From Pontibacter aquaedesilientis (GTDB taxonomy: Bacteria; Bacteroidota; Bacteroidia; Cytophagales; Hymenobacteraceae): 64,000 bases of DNA. The DNA is taken from assembly GCF_014773225.1 (NCBI RefSeq), contig NZ_JACXAJ010000001.1, positions 744,001-808,000 on the forward strand, written 5' to 3'. Positions 32,987 through 42,957 of the stretch are shown one piece after another; position 1 is the stretch's first letter; the number at the start of each line of letters is the position of its first letter. A program made the position numbers and the translations under genes. The notes under the pieces were generated by a model, which ran no database searches, was not told the DNA's origin, and saw only the letters and a list, made by a program, of their open reading frames with translations.

Positions 32987-34225
32987 ATGAATATAGTAGT
33001 TATAGGAGGCGGTGCGGCTGGTTTCTTTGGTGCGATCGCTTGTGCGCAGGCCAATGCGGGAGCTCAGGTAATCCTCTTGGAGAAGACGAACAAGCTGCTT
33101 TCCAAGGTGCGGGTATCAGGCGGCGGACGTTGCAATGTGACGCACAACTGTTTTGTACCCAGTGTGTTTGCGCAGCACTACCCACGTGGTGCCAAGCAAC
33201 TGAAAGAAGCTTTCAAAACCTTTGGGGCCAAAGAAACCATCGATTGGTTTGAGTCGCGAGGCGTGAACTTAAAAGCCGAAGCCGACGGTCGCATGTTCCC
33301 CATAACAGATAATTCCCAAACTATTATCGATTGCCTGCAACGGGAGGTAAACCGTAATGGAATTCAGATCAAGACTGGAGTGGCCGTGGAGCGCATCGAG
33401 CCACAGCAAGGTGAAGAGGGCGAAACTGGCTTCATGCTATACCTGACTGGCGGCAAAGAACTGCATGCGGACCGCTTGTTGGTCTGCACGGGCGGCAATC
33501 CCAAAACCCAGAACTACGACTGGCTGCGAGCGCTGGGGCATCCCATACAGGAACCCGTGCCCTCGCTTTTTACCTTTAATGAACCGGCCTCCCCGCTCAA
33601 GGAGTTACAGGGAATCTCGGTGCCGCGTGCCCGGGTGCGCATAGCAGGACAGAAACTGGAATATGAAGGCCCGCTGCTTATCACGCACTGGGGCTACAGC
33701 GGACCGGCAGTGCTGAAGCTGTCGGCTTGGGGGGCACGGCTTTTCCATGAGCGCAACTATCGCTTCACGGCCCTGATCAGTTGGGTATCCGATCAAACCG
33801 AGGAAAGTCTGCGTGAGCAGCTGCAGCAGTTCCGCAAGGCACACCCAAAGAAAGTAGTGGTCACCAATCCGCTTTTTGGCTTACCGCAGCGGCTTTGGAA
33901 AGCACTCACAGGTATAGCCGAAGTGAATCAGGACGTGATCTGGTCTGAACTGACGGCCAAAAGCACGAATAAGCTTGTCGAAGCTTTGTTGCGCATGCCT
34001 GTAGAGGTAGACGGCAAGACGACTTTTAAGGAGGAGTTTGTGACGTGTGGCGGAGTGGACCTGAGCCAGGTGAACATGAAAACTATGGAGAGCCGCCTGC
34101 ACTCTGGGCTTTATTTTGCCGGTGAGGTGCTGGACATTGACGGTATAACCGGTGGATTTAATTTCCAGGCAGCCTGGACCACGGGCTATCTGGCCGGTAA
34201 AGCGATCGCTGCTTCCATATCCTAG
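32987..34225 (+). CDS. YhiN/HI0933-type flavoprotein
   Basis: 412 residues from ATG 32987; the earlier in-frame start at 32906 would add 27 residues coded by a low-complexity spacer and is rejected. FAD-binding GGGAAGFFGAIACA, KVRVSGGGRCNVTH (family hallmark), and C-terminal AGEVLDIDGITGGFNFQAAWTTG. Homologues are NAD(P)/FAD oxidoreductases of unknown substrate. Confidence 0.9.
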   Translation: MNIVVIGGGAAGFFGAIACAQANAGAQVILLEKTNKLLSKVRVSGGGRCNVTHNCFVPSVFAQHYPRGAKQLKEAFKTFGAKETIDWFESRGVNLKAEADGRMFPITDNSQTIIDCLQREVNRNGIQIKTGVAVERIEPQQGEEGETGFMLYLTGGKELHADRLLVCTGGNPKTQNYDWLRALGHPIQEPVPSLFTFNEPASPLKELQGISVPRARVRIAGQKLEYEGPLLITHWGYSGPAVLKLSAWGARLFHERNYRFTALISWVSDQTEESLREQLQQFRKAHPKKVVVTNPLFGLPQRLWKALTGIAEVNQDVIWSELTAKSTNKLVEALLRMPVEVDGKTTFKEEFVTCGGVDLSQVNMKTMESRLHSGLYFAGEVLDIDGITGGFNFQAAWTTGYLAGKAIAASIS

Positions 34226-34305
34226 CATAGCCATATATCCATAGATGGTAACAAAAAGTAATGTATTGCAGTACATCAGCATACAAAAACTAAAAAAATA
34301 TCACT

Positions 34306-34761
34306 ATGGAAATTAATAAAGAAGTTTATTCAACTGTGCACCATTTGATTGAACGTTGCAAGGATGGTGTAAAAGGCTACAAGACCGCCGCCGAAGACGT
34401 AGAAGATCAGGATCTGAAAGACCTCTTCAGAAAATACGCCGTGCAGCGCGACAGCATGATCACTGAGTTGCAGGACCAATTGCATAAGATGGGGAAGACA
34501 GATGATGAGTCAAGTTCAATCGAGGGTTCGTTGCACCGTGCCTGGATCGACATCAAGGCTGCTCTTTCTTCTAAGGATAGAAAAAGAATACTGGAGGAGT
34601 GTGAGCGTGGAGAAGACTATGCCGTGAAAGCGTATGAGGAGGCGATGGAGAAAAACCTGCCAGGTGACCTGAAGCCTATCGTAGAGCAGCAGTACCGCGA
34701 TGTAAAGAATGCGCACGACCACATTCGCTCGCTTCGCGACAATGCGCGTGACAATGGTTAA
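34306..34761 (+). CDS. DUF2383 (PA2169-type) four-helix-bundle protein
   Basis: 151 residues, all helical. Start LIERCKDGVKGYKTAAEDVED and later GSLHRAWIDIKAALSS and ECERGEDYAVKAYEEAM are the DUF2383 signatures. Ferritin-like bundle of unknown role, often linked to stress. Single gene followed by a hairpin terminator. Confidence 0.87.
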   Translation: MEINKEVYSTVHHLIERCKDGVKGYKTAAEDVEDQDLKDLFRKYAVQRDSMITELQDQLHKMGKTDDESSSIEGSLHRAWIDIKAALSSKDRKRILEECERGEDYAVKAYEEAMEKNLPGDLKPIVEQQYRDVKNAHDHIRSLRDNARDNG

Positions 34762-34785
34762 GGAACCGATCAGGTCATAGTAACA

Positions 34786-34811
34786 AAGAGGAGCTTCGGC
34801 TCCTTTTTTTG
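34786..34811 (+). terminator. Terminator after the DUF2383 gene
   Basis: GGAGC TTCG GCTCC stem with UUCG-type tetraloop, A-rich left flank and T7 right flank. Confidence 0.75.
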
Positions 34812-34855
34812 TGACTTTGTATGAAGTTTTTAGGTATAACAGGTATAAAAAATAA

Positions 34856-34886
34856 TAAGCCTGACATCCGTCTGATGTCAGGCTTA
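34856..34886. terminator. Second hairpin in the same spacer
   Basis: Perfect 13-bp stem TAAGCCTGACATC / GATGTCAGGCTTA with a 5-base loop. No long T run on either side; could be a terminator or another structured element. Confidence 0.55.
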
Positions 34887-34996
34887 TCAGTTCTAACTGC
34901 GTAAAACAGTAGAATAATCTTCCAACCTTTTTATGATATCTTCTTTAACGGAGATAGGTACAGGCTGGTTGCAGGATTTTGAAAATTCTTAAAACA

Positions 34997-35025
34997 AAAA
35001 GGCCGACGTTTCAAGTCGGCCTTTT
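34997..35025 (-). terminator. Terminator of the RGG-tail helicase gene
   Basis: Perfect 11-bp stem AAAAGGCCGAC / GTCGGCCTTTT downstream of the leftward stop at 35104. Confidence 0.75.
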
Positions 35026-35103
35026 CTAACAAGTTGAAGGGTTTGAATTCTTCAAGCTTTGTATATCTATTTATACGTGCTGCCCGCAGGCAGGTTCAGT
35101 TAC

Positions 35104-36951
35104 TTAGAATCTTTTTTTGCGGAAACCGCCACGGTCGCCACCGCTGCTGCGACGGTCGCCTCCTCTGAACGAATCGCGGTCGCCACGGCCACCGAAACGG
35201 CTTCCGCCGCCTCCGTATCCGCCACCTTCTTTGCGTGGACCACGGTCACGGTCGCCGTAACCGCCACGGTCGCCACCGCCGAAGCGTTTGCCACCACGGT
35301 CGCCGCCACGATCAGCACCGCGATCACTGAAACCGAAGTCTTCCCGGCCACCACCGGCTCCGCCTTCTTTCTTCTGCGATTTCTCCACGATCACCGTGCG
35401 TCCGTCAACCTCAATGCGGCCAACTTTCTGCAGGATATCCGCTGTGTACTCACTAGGCACCTCCACGAAGCTGAACTTGTCATACAGGTCGATGTCACCT
35501 ACTTTAGAGGCAGGAATATCGGCGTTCTGGCTCAGCAGGTCGATCAGGTCTTTCGGGTGTACACGGTCTTTTTTACCGATGGTGATGAAAAGACGGTCGA
35601 AACCAGCCTTCGGTCCACCAAGACCTTTTTCGGCTTCTTTGCCCGCTTCTTTTGTTTTGGCTTCTTTCAAAGTCATTTTCAAAAGAGCAGCGGCGATCTC
35701 AAGTGAGGTATACTCTTCGTTTACCAGGCTCTCGATTTTGGTAATGTGCTTGCTCAGGTTGCCCTTTTCAAGTACTTCACGCACCTTCTCAAGGTATGCG
35801 CTGGTGCGCAGTTCGTTTACGTCTTCGTAAGTAGGTACCTGCTGCAGCTGGATATTGGCCTTGGTATAGCGCATGATATCCTTCAACTTGTACATGTCCG
35901 AACGACCAGACACGAAAGAGAAAGCACGGCCAGACTTACCGGCACGGCCTGTACGACCGATACGGTGTACATAAGACTCTTCGTCCTGTGGCAGGTCGTA
36001 GTTGAATACTGCCTCAACATTGTCAACGTCCAGACCACGAGCAGCCACGTCAGTAGCTACCAGTATCTCCAGTGTGCCGTTACGGAACTTGCCCATCACG
36101 TTAGAACGCTGGTTCTGGTTCAGGTCACCGTGAAGCGCGTCAGCGAAATAGCCACGTGCCTGCAGATTGGTCACCAGTTCGTCCACCATACGCTTGGTAT
36201 TGCAGAAGATGATAACCGACTTCATGTTGTGCATGTCCAGGATACGGGAAAGCACTTCCTGCTTCATGCTGTTACGCACCTCGAAGTATACCTGATCGAT
36301 GTTGGTTACGGTCAGTTCCTTGTGCACCACTTTCACGATCACAGGATCCTTCTGGTAACGCTTGGTCAGGTCCATGATCGGCTTCGACATAGTGGCCGAG
36401 AAGAAAATGGTCTGGCGCTCTTCCGGCATTTTGCTCAGCACGAACTCAATGTCGTCACGGAAGCCCATGTCGAGCATTTCGTCCGCCTCGTCCAGGATGA
36501 TCTTCTTGATCTTGTCCAGCTTCAGCGTTCCGCGCTCGATGTGGTCCATCACACGGCCCGGCGTACCGATCACGATCTGCACACCCTGCTTAAGGGCGCG
36601 AAGCTGACGGTCGTAGGCTTGTCCACCGAAAATAGGCACAATGCTGATGCCCGGCTTATACTTAATAAGTTTCTGGATTTCTCCGGCTACCTGAATAGCA
36701 AGTTCGCGTGTCGGGCAAAGAATTAGCGCCTGCACACTGCGATCGTTTTCATCGATGCTCTCGATGGTAGGTATACCAAAAGCCGCGGTTTTACCGGTTC
36801 CCGTCTGGGCCTGGCCTATAATGTCTCGTCCTTCTAATACAACCGGGATTGCTTCTGTTTGGATGGGAGAGGCTTCTTCAAAGCCCATGTCAGCGATAGC
36901 ACGCTGGACTTCCGCAGACAGCGGAAGTTCGTCAAATCTGATTTTGTTCAT
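35104..36951 (-). CDS. DEAD-box RNA helicase, DeaD/CsdA-like with Gly/Arg-rich tail
   Basis: 615 residues. Q motif near 30, Walker A AQTGTGKT (Lys54), DEAD, SAT and HRIGRTGRAG. After the two RecA domains comes a linker and a DbpA/CsdA-type RNA-binding domain (about 455-530, FITIGKKDRVHPKDLIDLLS). The last 75 residues are an RGG-like tail (repeats of DRGG, GGYG, RFGG) that would bind RNA loosely. Typical role: unwinding of RNA in ribosome assembly and cold. Long upstream region without genes. Confidence 0.93.
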   Translation of the reverse strand: MNKIRFDELPLSAEVQRAIADMGFEEASPIQTEAIPVVLEGRDIIGQAQTGTGKTAAFGIPTIESIDENDRSVQALILCPTRELAIQVAGEIQKLIKYKPGISIVPIFGGQAYDRQLRALKQGVQIVIGTPGRVMDHIERGTLKLDKIKKIILDEADEMLDMGFRDDIEFVLSKMPEERQTIFFSATMSKPIMDLTKRYQKDPVIVKVVHKELTVTNIDQVYFEVRNSMKQEVLSRILDMHNMKSVIIFCNTKRMVDELVTNLQARGYFADALHGDLNQNQRSNVMGKFRNGTLEILVATDVAARGLDVDNVEAVFNYDLPQDEESYVHRIGRTGRAGKSGRAFSFVSGRSDMYKLKDIMRYTKANIQLQQVPTYEDVNELRTSAYLEKVREVLEKGNLSKHITKIESLVNEEYTSLEIAAALLKMTLKEAKTKEAGKEAEKGLGGPKAGFDRLFITIGKKDRVHPKDLIDLLSQNADIPASKVGDIDLYDKFSFVEVPSEYTADILQKVGRIEVDGRTVIVEKSQKKEGGAGGGREDFGFSDRGADRGGDRGGKRFGGGDRGGYGDRDRGPRKEGGGYGGGGSRFGGRGDRDSFRGGDRRSSGGDRGGFRKKRF

Positions 36952-37614
36952 TCTGTTAATTATAACTTTTTATTACATCACTTGGAGGCAGCCTGTCCTT
37001 AACACCCTTCTTCTACGAAAGAAAAGTCCGAAACGAAACTAAAATCAACCAGGTTATGCCAAAAGCGGAGTATCCAGTTATACCTAAATCAGACTGATTC
37101 CAAATCGGCTGCAAAGGTACGGAGAATATTCGAGACTTGCAGATTAATCGCAAACTATTATTAAGCAGACAGGATTGCACAAATACCTCAGTATTATTCT
37201 GTTATAAAATTGTTTTAAGAAAGTGTTTCTGCGTTAGATAATTTTAAAAATAATTTTTATTTTGCAGAAAAATAATTCAAATAAATATTGAAATAAGAAA
37301 CAAGGCCATTCTTCACACGTAAGAAGAGAACATTTACATCTGATTTCTGGCTGTTTGCTGATTTTAAAATTTATCATTGGTTTATCCTATTTAAAGGCCG
37401 TAGTTTAGAACAGGAATAGGATTGATACGGACATATTTGGTAAATCCTGTATATAGGAGCAACCAGGTAAAGAAAATTTTCTGTTGCATTAGCGCCACCA
37501 GCACCACCACTCCACCTTAGCTTGAAAACAGTATCAGGATCAATTGTGTCCTGTGAACATTGTTGTCATTAAACACTGAATAAATATTCTTAACCCTTTA
37601 ATTCCTTTCTAACT
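36952..37614. other. Long AT-rich divergent intergenic region
   Basis: 663 bases between the leftward helicase gene and the rightward orphan at 37615. It has one good minus-strand -7 candidate (37112-37119), which would give the helicase mRNA a leader of roughly 150 bases. Several A/T homopolymer runs and a CACCAGCACCACCACTCC stretch near 37500. No ORF or RNA gene recognised. Confidence 0.5.
37112..37119 (-). promoter_or_regulatory. Possible -7 element for the RGG-tail helicase gene
   Basis: CAAAGGTA on the plus strand is TACCTTTG on the minus strand, an exact TAnnTTTG. No clear -33 TTTG at the usual distance. Confidence 0.4.
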
Positions 37615-38151
37615 ATGTTACACTTCTCCAAAATCTCAACCAAAGGCAAAGACTTCAATCTGATCGCTTCGGGTGCGCTGGCATTTAAAATCCACAACAA
37701 GATACTCAAGGACGAAACCTTCATGAAAGGGACCAAGGTTTCGAGAAACCTCCTGCAGAGTAACGCGGTACTGAAGGCTGACAATAATGACCATAAAAAG
37801 GTGTTTTTCGTCATCATTTCTGATCTGGACAAAATGAACGCTGCGTCGCTCTGCAATATGATAGCAAAGGAACGGGCCAAGGGTAGTTTCGCTGTGTGCC
37901 AGGTCATCCCGATGTTCTACAACGAGCCTTCGTTTAAAGCCCTGAAGATGCTGCGCCAGAATTTTGATGAAGTAATTGAGCTCAATAAACTGACTTTAGG
38001 CGGCGGAAAGGCCTTAATCAGCACAGAGCAACAGAACTGTATTATCACGGATTATTCTATCTCTATGGCTCGTATTATGCGCAATGTGTGTGTGAATGAT
38101 CATGTAACGAAGGAAAAGGAAGTCAAAAAGGGGCAGTTAGCATACGCCTAG
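37615..38151 (+). CDS. Orphan protein with faint FtsZ/tubulin-like pattern
   Basis: 178 residues, no signal peptide. The middle (residues 60-125) has the order strand, helix, strand of the FtsZ GTPase core: KVFFVIISDLDKMNAASLCNMIAKER, then GSFAVCQVIPMFYNEPSFKALKMLRQNFDEVIELNK, resembling the FtsZ run from the tubulin loop to the NxxL region. The nucleotide loop GGGTGTG itself is absent. Weak likeness only; otherwise unknown. Terminator follows. Confidence 0.6.
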   Translation: MLHFSKISTKGKDFNLIASGALAFKIHNKILKDETFMKGTKVSRNLLQSNAVLKADNNDHKKVFFVIISDLDKMNAASLCNMIAKERAKGSFAVCQVIPMFYNEPSFKALKMLRQNFDEVIELNKLTLGGGKALISTEQQNCIITDYSISMARIMRNVCVNDHVTKEKEVKKGQLAYA

Positions 38152-38175
38152 CCTTTATCCACATCGTAGAAAGGC

Positions 38176-38212
38176 AAAAGCTCCTTCCGGCTGACACGGA
38201 AGGAGCTTTTTG
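38176..38212 (+). terminator. Terminator after the 37615 gene
   Basis: Perfect 14-bp stem AAAAGCTCCTTCCG / CGGAAGGAGCTTTT with a 7-base loop. Confidence 0.85.
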
Positions 38213-38331
38213 AATTTTAAGGCTACCGCCCAGGGTGTTATAGCTCCTGTCGCTATTTTTTGTTGGTTGCTATTGGCTTTAGCCGACCGGCTGATGTATC
38301 TTTAAAATTCTGATAACACAGGATTCAAGCT

Positions 38332-41300
38332 ATGCCGTCTACATTCAAGATACTCTCCTCCTCTGCCGGTTCTGGCAAAACCTACAACCTGACCAAGGAA
38401 TATCTGAAGCTGGCCCTGCATACCCCCAACCCTGATTATTACCGCTCTATCCTAGCCATTACTTTCACCAATGATGCGGCCGCCGAAATGAAGGAGCGTA
38501 TATTGGGTGATCTACGGAATTTTAATGACCCTAACCTGAGTGACAGATTGAGGGCCAAAAGTGAGCAATTGCTGGATTTTATCACCACCGAACTTCAGGG
38601 AGAATATCCGGAGGAGCCGTTCGATAGAGAGGCCATTCGTGAAAGGGCTGGCAGACTGTTTACCCAGATACTTTATAACTACAGCGATTTTTCGGTTAGC
38701 ACCATCGACAGCTTCGTCAATAAGATCGTGCAGGCCTTTACTCGGGAGCTGAACATTCCTTACAACTTCGAAGTAGACCTCGATTCGCAAACGCTTGTCA
38801 GTACCGCCGTGCAGTTATTGCTCGACAAAGTGACCAACAGCAAGGACGACCTCCTTTCGGAGACACTGGAGCAATATGCCCTGGAGAAAGCCCGGGAAGG
38901 ACGGAGCTGGAACACGCTGCCGGACGACCTGGCCGAATTTGCCAAAAATTTGCTAAACGAACAGGTATACGAAGCCGTGACTGATATACAATCGCTCACA
39001 CTGGAGGACTTTAAAGGTATACGAAAACAGCTAAAAGAGCTACAGGAAGGTATAGCGGCGGCACTGCAGGAAGAAGCCAGCAAAGCCCTGGTAGCTGTAG
39101 AAAACGCAGGCCTCTCCCCTTCCGATTTTTACCAGGGCAACCGGGGACTCTGGGGCTACTTCAATAAGTTTGCCCGCGAAGCTGACCTTACTTATGGTAA
39201 CAACTATGCCCGGCAGACCGTGGAAGATGACAAGTGGTATGCCGGCAAGGCTTCTTCGCATACAAAGAGCCAGATTGATGGCGTCAGCATGTTGCTGCGG
39301 GAGCTTTATTATAACATCGAAGGTATAAAGGAACAGTTTGCCAGCACTTTTACACTAATTGCTTCGGTGGTACCGCACCTCTATAAGGTGTCGGTTTTGA
39401 ATGAACTGGAAAAATGCCTGCAGGAAATCAAGCTGGATAGGAACACGGTACACATTTCCGAGTTTAACAAGCGTATTATCGATATTGTGTTGCAGGAGCC
39501 GGTACCCTTTATCTATGAGCGACTGGGCGAGAAGTACAACCATATCCTCATCGATGAGTTTCAGGATACCTCGGTGCTGCAGTGGAACAATCTATTGCCA
39601 TTGGTAGACAATGCGCTGGCTTCCAGTCATTTTAGCATGGTGGTGGGCGATGCGAAGCAGGCTATATACCGATGGCGCGGAGGTGAGATGGAACAAATTC
39701 TTCACCTTTACAAACAGAATACCAGGTTACTCTATGAGAACCGCCGCCATGGACACCTGATTCGAGAACGCTACGAGTCAGTTGACCATGCCCTTCAACC
39801 GGACGATCTGCAAACAAACTACCGAAGCCGCGCAGAGATCATTGGATTCAACAACCAACTGTTTACTTATATCAGCAAGGAGCATGCGGCATATAGCATG
39901 TTCGCTTCCATCTACGACGAAAACTTTGTGCAGCGGGTGCCGGATGGCGACAAAAGCGGCGGACACGTGCAGATCCTGTTCACTCACCCTGACGATACCA
40001 ATTTCAAGTATGATCTGAACACTTGTGCCCGGTCGGGGGAGTTATATGAGGAATATGCCCACGAAAAAGTGCTCAGTTACGAGGAAAGTACGCTGAATAT
40101 GGTGTTGCAACTGGTACAGCAGGGCTTGGCCGATGGCTATACCCTGAAGGACATGGCGATACTCTGCCGTACCAATGTTAGGAGTAAGCAAATCGCCAAC
40201 TTCCTGAAAGAACGTCGGTATGACATCATCTCGCAGGACTCGCTTTCGCTGCAATTTGCTGAGGTGATCAATCTGGTCATTGCCTTGTTCAAGGTATTTA
40301 ATCGCCCCAACGATACGCTGGCTAAATCGGAGGCGCTATACCTGGTTTGTGCCGTGGCGATGGAAGAGATTCCGGATACAGAAATGACCCAGACCATTGC
40401 AGCGATTGCCCGGGAACCCGACCCACAGGCATTTTTTGATCAGTTACGCGTGATGGGATTTGATGTGAAGGAGCGGGAAACCGGCAACCTTTCCATTTAT
40501 GAACTGACTGAACAGCTGATCCGAATCTTCAACCTGCTGGGGCATAATAATGAGTGCGAGTACCTGTTCCGATTCCTCGACCTGGTACTGGAGTATAGCC
40601 TCAAAAATAGTAACAACCTGAACAATTTCCTGGCTTACTGGGAGGTGCAGAAAGAGCGCTTGAGCATTAACACGCCCAAAGACCGCAACGCCATCACGAT
40701 CACGAGCATCCACAAATCCAAAGGCCTCGCTTACCCAATTGTTATTATACCGTTTGCCGACTGGAGCACCGAGCCGCAGACACGTGCCTTGATGTGGAGC
40801 CGTTTGCCGGAAGAGGTCACCGTGACGGGTAAGCTGCGGAGTGTGGCAGTTAACATAAGTTCGAAACTGGAGACAACAGTTTTGGCGGGGCAGTACAGCA
40901 CTGAGATTGAAAAGACCTTTATCGAAAACCTGAACATGCTCTATGTGGCCCTCACCCGCCCTATTGACCGGCTATACCTGATCGGCAACGGCAAGGAACT
41001 CCAGGATGAGAAGAAGTCGCTTCGGGCACTGGAGGGCACTGCCAAGAATGTGAGTCAACTGCTCTATCGCTTCCTGGTGCATAAGGAAATGTGGCAGCCG
41101 GGGCAGTTCTGTTACCAACTGCACAAAGGCACAGAAAGGCAGCACCACGAGCAAGTGGACACGGAGCATACCTATACCTTGCGTCACCTGGACTCCACTG
41201 ACTGGTCAAAGCGACTGCAACTGAAACAGCATGCCAATAACGTGTTTGACTTTGAGACGCAGACCATACAGCGTACCCTCAACAAAAAGCTGCATTATGC

Positions 41301-41727
41301 CCTCGCACGCATCATTACGGCACCGCAACTCGACCATGTTTTGCGACAGATGGTATACCAGGGTATTATTAGTGAACGGGAGAAGCCCGCTCTTCGGGAG
41401 CGCCTGCAGGAGGTGGTGAGACATCCTAAGCTGCAGCATTTGTTTTCGGAGGAAGTGGTCGTGGAACACGAAAAGGAACTGCTCGACGCCCGCGCCTATC
41501 TTTACAAACCAGACCGGGTCGTATTCGATGGAGAAGGGGTTGTTTTGATCGAATTCAAATTGCCGCCTCCACAACCCGAGCACCGCAACAAACTTGATCT
41601 GTATGCGCTCCGCTTCAAGCAATTGGGTTACGAAAAGGTAAAATGCGTGCTTTATTATTTTGATACAGAGGAGATTCTGGAATGGCAGTATGGAGGCAAA
41701 AGCCTTCAGATGGGACTGGCGCTTTAA
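38332..41727 (+). CDS. UvrD/RecB-type helicase-nuclease (AddA-like)
   Basis: 1131 residues. SF1A helicase motifs: Walker A AGSGKT (Lys16), ITFTNDAAAEMKERI, LIDEFQDTS, GDAKQAIYRWRGG, ITSIHKSKGLAYPIVIIPF, MLYVALTRP. The C-terminal 130 residues carry a RecB-like nuclease (VVFDGEGVVLIEFK, D...E.K) with later Gln/Tyr motif in KLDLYALRF. With the AddB-like protein 1.3 kb downstream it would form the end-resection complex for homologous recombination. Same strand, separated by DUF4287 and VOC genes. Confidence 0.88.
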   Translation: MPSTFKILSSSAGSGKTYNLTKEYLKLALHTPNPDYYRSILAITFTNDAAAEMKERILGDLRNFNDPNLSDRLRAKSEQLLDFITTELQGEYPEEPFDREAIRERAGRLFTQILYNYSDFSVSTIDSFVNKIVQAFTRELNIPYNFEVDLDSQTLVSTAVQLLLDKVTNSKDDLLSETLEQYALEKAREGRSWNTLPDDLAEFAKNLLNEQVYEAVTDIQSLTLEDFKGIRKQLKELQEGIAAALQEEASKALVAVENAGLSPSDFYQGNRGLWGYFNKFAREADLTYGNNYARQTVEDDKWYAGKASSHTKSQIDGVSMLLRELYYNIEGIKEQFASTFTLIASVVPHLYKVSVLNELEKCLQEIKLDRNTVHISEFNKRIIDIVLQEPVPFIYERLGEKYNHILIDEFQDTSVLQWNNLLPLVDNALASSHFSMVVGDAKQAIYRWRGGEMEQILHLYKQNTRLLYENRRHGHLIRERYESVDHALQPDDLQTNYRSRAEIIGFNNQLFTYISKEHAAYSMFASIYDENFVQRVPDGDKSGGHVQILFTHPDDTNFKYDLNTCARSGELYEEYAHEKVLSYEESTLNMVLQLVQQGLADGYTLKDMAILCRTNVRSKQIANFLKERRYDIISQDSLSLQFAEVINLVIALFKVFNRPNDTLAKSEALYLVCAVAMEEIPDTEMTQTIAAIAREPDPQAFFDQLRVMGFDVKERETGNLSIYELTEQLIRIFNLLGHNNECEYLFRFLDLVLEYSLKNSNNLNNFLAYWEVQKERLSINTPKDRNAITITSIHKSKGLAYPIVIIPFADWSTEPQTRALMWSRLPEEVTVTGKLRSVAVNISSKLETTVLAGQYSTEIEKTFIENLNMLYVALTRPIDRLYLIGNGKELQDEKKSLRALEGTAKNVSQLLYRFLVHKEMWQPGQFCYQLHKGTERQHHEQVDTEHTYTLRHLDSTDWSKRLQLKQHANNVFDFETQTIQRTLNKKLHYALARIITAPQLDHVLRQMVYQGIISEREKPALRERLQEVVRHPKLQHLFSEEVVVEHEKELLDARAYLYKPDRVVFDGEGVVLIEFKLPPPQPEHRNKLDLYALRFKQLGYEKVKCVLYYFDTEEILEWQYGGKSLQMGLAL

Positions 41728-41760
41728 AGAGTTTAAGATTTTGGGAGTTTAGGATTTTAA
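41728..41760. repeat. Low-complexity GAGTTTAAGATTTT spacer
   Basis: Degenerate repeats of AGTTTA(A/G)GATTTT type right after the AddA-like stop; same style as the repeats at 27603-27651 (complement) and 42910-42957. Confidence 0.6.
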
Positions 41761-41841
41761 GAATTGATGAAGTACTTTTTATCTAAAAATCAGGTTTTGA
41801 TAGCGTATTGTTAATTGTTTTAACCTCATAAAAAAAACACC

Positions 41842-42396
41842 ATGGACCAGGCAGCACAGACCATGATCGATAACCTACAGAAGAACACAGGCAAATCGAT
41901 GGAGGAATGGAAACAGATCGTGGCTGATTCGGGCATTCAGAAACACAGCGACATCCTTAAATTCCTGAAAACGGAGCACAATTTTACACACGGATTTGCC
42001 AACTTGATCGCCCTCAAGTTCAAAGGAACTGATGCCGGCTCGGCAGAAAGCCCAGAGCAGTTAATTGAGAAGCAGTACCAGGGGAAAGAGAATCTGAAAC
42101 CGCTCTATGATAAATTAGTGACGGAACTAAAGCAGTTTGGCGAAGACGTCGAGTTGGCGCCTAAAAACGCCTATGTCAGTGTCAGAGTAAAAAAGCAGTT
42201 CGCCCTTTTTCAGCCCTCCACGAAGACCCGTCTGGATGTAGGTATAAATCTGAAAGGAACAGAGCCTGTCGGTCGTCTGGAAAAATCCGGGAGCTTCAAT
42301 GCCATGTGCTCGCACAGGGTTAGGCTGGAGAGCTTGGAAGACGTTAATCCGGAATTGATTGGCTGGTTGAAAGCAGCTTATGAACAAGCCCGGTGA
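41842..42396 (+). CDS. DUF4287 + DUF5655 protein
   Basis: 184 residues. N-terminal DUF4287 (MIDNLQKNTGKSMEEWKQIV...KHSDILKFLKTEHNFTHGFANLIAL) joined to DUF5655 (VELAPKNAYVSVRVKKQFALFQPSTKTRLDVGINL...FNAMCSHRVRL). Both domains are of unknown function and often occur fused. Cytoplasmic. Confidence 0.87.
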   Translation: MDQAAQTMIDNLQKNTGKSMEEWKQIVADSGIQKHSDILKFLKTEHNFTHGFANLIALKFKGTDAGSAESPEQLIEKQYQGKENLKPLYDKLVTELKQFGEDVELAPKNAYVSVRVKKQFALFQPSTKTRLDVGINLKGTEPVGRLEKSGSFNAMCSHRVRLESLEDVNPELIGWLKAAYEQAR

Positions 42397-42491
42397 TGTT
42401 TGTTGCATATTCCTGTCATCGTTCAGTTTATTTTAATTTCAATTTTAATTATCGGCTCCACTTCCTCAGAAGGGACACAATAGATACCAGC

Positions 42492-42914
42492 ATGGAACAA
42501 CGCATTACCTTGATCACTTTAGGCGTCAAAAATCTGCAGCGCTCGAAAGATTTTTACCAGAACATCTTTGGGTGGCACCCATTGGAGAGCAGCAACGAGC
42601 GCATTGTGTTTTTTCAGCTTAACGGGTTACAGCTGGCCCTTTTCCCGCAGGAGTCGCTGGCTGATGACGCGGGTGTGGATGCTGAGGGCAAAGGCTTCCG
42701 TGGTTTCTCGCTGGCCTATAATGTTCGCTCTGAAAAAGAAGTGGATGAGCTGGTGGCTCGCCTCCAGGAAAAAGGCGTTACCATTCTGAAGCAACCTGAA
42801 AAAGTATTCTGGGGCGGTTACAGCAGCTACATCGCCGACCCGGACGAAAACCTGTGGGAAATCGCCTACAACCCCTTTCTGCCGCTAGATGAGAAGGGAA
42901 ACGTTTTAAGTTAG
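42492..42914 (+). CDS. VOC-family (glyoxalase-like) protein
   Basis: 140 residues from ATG 42492; the frame extends upstream to 42393 without family likeness. ITLITLGVKNLQRSKDFYQNIFGW opens the fold, and SYIADPDENLWEIAYNPF closes it with the metal-ligand Glu region. Member of the vicinal oxygen chelate superfamily; substrate unknown. Confidence 0.87.
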   Translation: MEQRITLITLGVKNLQRSKDFYQNIFGWHPLESSNERIVFFQLNGLQLALFPQESLADDAGVDAEGKGFRGFSLAYNVRSEKEVDELVARLQEKGVTILKQPEKVFWGGYSSYIADPDENLWEIAYNPFLPLDEKGNVLS

Positions 42915-42957
42915 AAAGTTTAAAAGTTAGAAAGTTTAGGAGTTAGAGAGTTAAAAC
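42910..42957. repeat. Degenerate GTTAGAAAGTTTA spacer repeats
   Basis: Units of AGTTAGAAAGTTTA / AGTTAGAGAGTTA right after the VOC stop. Followed at 43002-43057 by a second low-complexity tract of AATTAACAATT and CACTCAATCACCCATTC units. Confidence 0.75.

Noticed and set aside
35059-35706. Open plus-strand frame rich in Ala/Thr/Val opposite the RGG-tail helicase
   Set aside because: It is the complement of Gly/Arg repeat codons and has no family likeness.
35746-36726. 326-codon plus-strand frame opposite the helicase
   Set aside because: Antisense shadow of conserved DEAD-box motifs.
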